Below, one piece after another: positions 62,088 to 64,000 of a stretch of DNA of 64,000 nt (its first letter is position 1; every line of letters begins with the position of its first letter). Position numbers and translations under genes: made by a program. A model generated the notes under the pieces. The model saw only the letters and a list, made by a program, of their open reading frames with translations. It was not told where the DNA came from and did not search any database. This DNA comes from Punica granatum (Eukaryota; Streptophyta; Magnoliopsida; Myrtales; Lythraceae). Where the stretch lies: the NCBI RefSeq assembly GCF_007655135.1, contig NC_045128.1, forward strand, positions 4,278,001-4,342,000, read 5' to 3'.

Positions 62088-64000
62088 AAATGGAAATCCT
62101 AAGAGTTAATAAAGAGCGCAAGAGTCCCTAATAAGTGTCGAATCTGTAATTTTTTCGTTATCAGTGTGCCATTACACTATACTCTTTCTGATAAGCTCTT
62201 GCTAATTTAATAGCAAGAGCTTTATGATATCTTAAATAAATTATAGTAAAATACACGTTTTAAGGAAACTTATAAACGCTACCTACAACAAATCTCTACT
62301 GATACTCGATGGTCATAGAAGGGAATGATCTTCAATATAATCATTGCATTTGGTAACGAATTTAAGTTTAATTTAATTTGATTTGAGAAGATGAAGGCAA
62401 AAGTAATTGGAAAAAGAATGTGAGGGAATTTAAAGAAGAAAATAAAAAAGTAATGATTGTGTTATTGAATTGAGGGAAAAATGTTGAATAGTTAAGAGAA
62501 TTTAGTATTAAAAAATTAATTATAATAATAGATAAGAAAAAGTATGATAGAAAATTTGAAGAAAAAGATATAAAAGTAGCTATTAGTTAGTAAGGTTAAA
62601 AAAAATGAAAAAACTAATCCTTGTTTTCCCATAATTTTATTACGTGTTTTAAGCAAACATCAGCACATCCACCGACACATCAACGGCACAAAGACACATT
62701 TACAAAGTGACCGCATTATGAGTGTCTTTTCGTTATTGTAATGAATGATTAAGTACTTTGATTTTGAAAGTCAATGGAGATCGTGTCTGCTTACATGGGC
62801 AAATCTTGGGGAGCACCCACTGAGACTTTCATGTTCTAATAAGATTAGTTTCATGTCTGATCTTGAACTTGAAGCGCACGGCACTCCAGATTTTCTAGAG
62901 TTTGATTGGCCATCGATCGAGTAACGGCTTCCGTGTTAACAGAATATTCGCGCGTGCGTGACCGTCTATCACAACGTGTGAGAGGCAAGCCCAGGAGAAC
63001 CCAATAAGAGGAGCGCTTCGAGATGTCAAAAACCATTTAATATAAACTTAAAACACGAGTAATATGTTCCACCTCTTTGTTGAAAGCAACAAGGTCTATT
63101 TGAAAAGCACAATAATCAATGGATATGGTTTGTTTGACGTGATCTGTTCTTTTTAAACGGACCAGCCTCGCACTACAGTCTCGAATTAGTGCCTCTGATT
63201 AGAGGAAGGGAAGGTAGAGCAGCTTTTCCTGTCTGAATAATATGAGGGAAATTATTTGCAGGATGATGTAATTATAAATCTGACATAGCTACTGCTGCTT
63301 GATTCAGTTGGCACATAGCAACTCTAACTACCTGTTTGAAAGAGAGAGCCCTACTGATGACAAAACTACAGGTACAACAGAGATAATTTATATTAGTTAA
63401 TGATTAATAGAGTAATCACGTACCAACGGTAGATCAATTTTGCCCCGAATAAACAAAAGATTCATAGATATTTCCACTCTGCATATCAAATTGGAAAGAG
63501 CAATGCCTTGTTACAATGAAACCGATATTTACTCCTTACAGTAATACAGACCCCAGGGGCACGTCCAGCGAAGATTGCCAAATCTCAGGGCCATAGTAAT
63601 GAGCATTTAGAAAACAAACTTGAGTCATGATCTCCAATAGGGCGTACGAGGGGAGAAGAGGAGGACATACTTAAAGGCACAAATGAAGTCTCTCCAAGTA
63701 TCACAATCAAGGAATTCAGCAGTTAAATTATGCAAATCTAAGACTTTACCACAGCAAACTTCCCTGCAGGTAACAGACACATATATATATTTGTATCACG
63801 TCGTCCTCCCATCAACGATATTATACATATCACAACATAAGCCTTGAGACCTGGCTCCAGCAAATCAAGCGATGCCCAACAATAATATAAAGCCCCCTTC
63901 TAGAAACTGCTAACCTTCGACCGCTTCTGTCAGTCAAATCGATAAACTAACCAAAGCAAAGCCCTCTGGTGCTTCTTCTGTAAGTACCTAACAGAACATC
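62088..64000. repeat. duplicated block, right copy (partner 52722-55090), continues past window
   Basis: Colinear with 52722-55090. It lacks the MITE at 53623 and the filler duplication at 53131. The last window bases match 55090, which is 58 bases before the stop codon of the left ROP copy. A second ROP gene is therefore predicted on the minus strand just beyond the window. Confidence 0.9.

Overview
This is nuclear DNA from a flowering plant, most likely a eudicot; I cannot name the species. The evidence is split genes with GT-AG introns, plant-only gene families (HIPP metal-binding proteins, F-group bZIP, a USP-domain receptor-like cytoplasmic kinase, ROP GTPase, LRR receptor-like protein), and an AT-rich background full of MITEs, TRIMs, a Ty1/copia element and an RNase H-type LINE. 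Nothing bacterial, viral or CRISPR-like is present.

Layout. Positions 1-16,450 hold no convincing gene. They contain a 3 x 511-bp tandem array (5303-6835), a PIF/Harbinger-type MITE that has itself been hit by a hAT MITE and a Mutator-like foldback element (6840-8264), more MITEs, and dispersed repeats. A decayed LINE lies on the minus strand (about 16,450-22,612). A caffeoyl-CoA O-methyltransferase-like pseudogene with several frameshifts follows (23,053-24,292). After more MITEs comes the gene-bearing core: a HIPP metallochaperone-like gene (28,782-30,625, +), an MSI-type WD40 histone chaperone (31,463-33,897, +), an F-group bZIP zinc-deficiency-type regulator (35,529-36,380, -), and a USP-kinase (41,006-43,911, -). 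A very young, intact copia element occupies 45,416-50,644. The last part has two copies of a duplicated block (about 52,722-56,400 and 62,088 to the window end). The first carries a broken ROP GTPase gene (minus strand). Between the blocks lie head-to-head TRIM elements and an intact LRR receptor-like protein gene (58,141-61,380, +) with an internal 84-residue repeat expansion and a promoter rich in W-boxes.

How it fits together. From memory of Arabidopsis, the order HIPP - MSI - bZIP - USP-kinase - ROP matches the chromosome 4 run At4g35060 (HIPP25), At4g35050 (MSI3), At4g35040 (bZIP19), At4g35030 (kinase), At4g35020 (ROP6), with a partial second copy near At2g16750-At2g16780. The window therefore looks like a conserved ancestral gene block stretched by transposons. 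At its ROP end a local duplication left one dead ROP copy and brought in, or flanked, a defence-type receptor gene. The intact ROP copy is predicted to begin about 58 bases beyond the right edge of the window.
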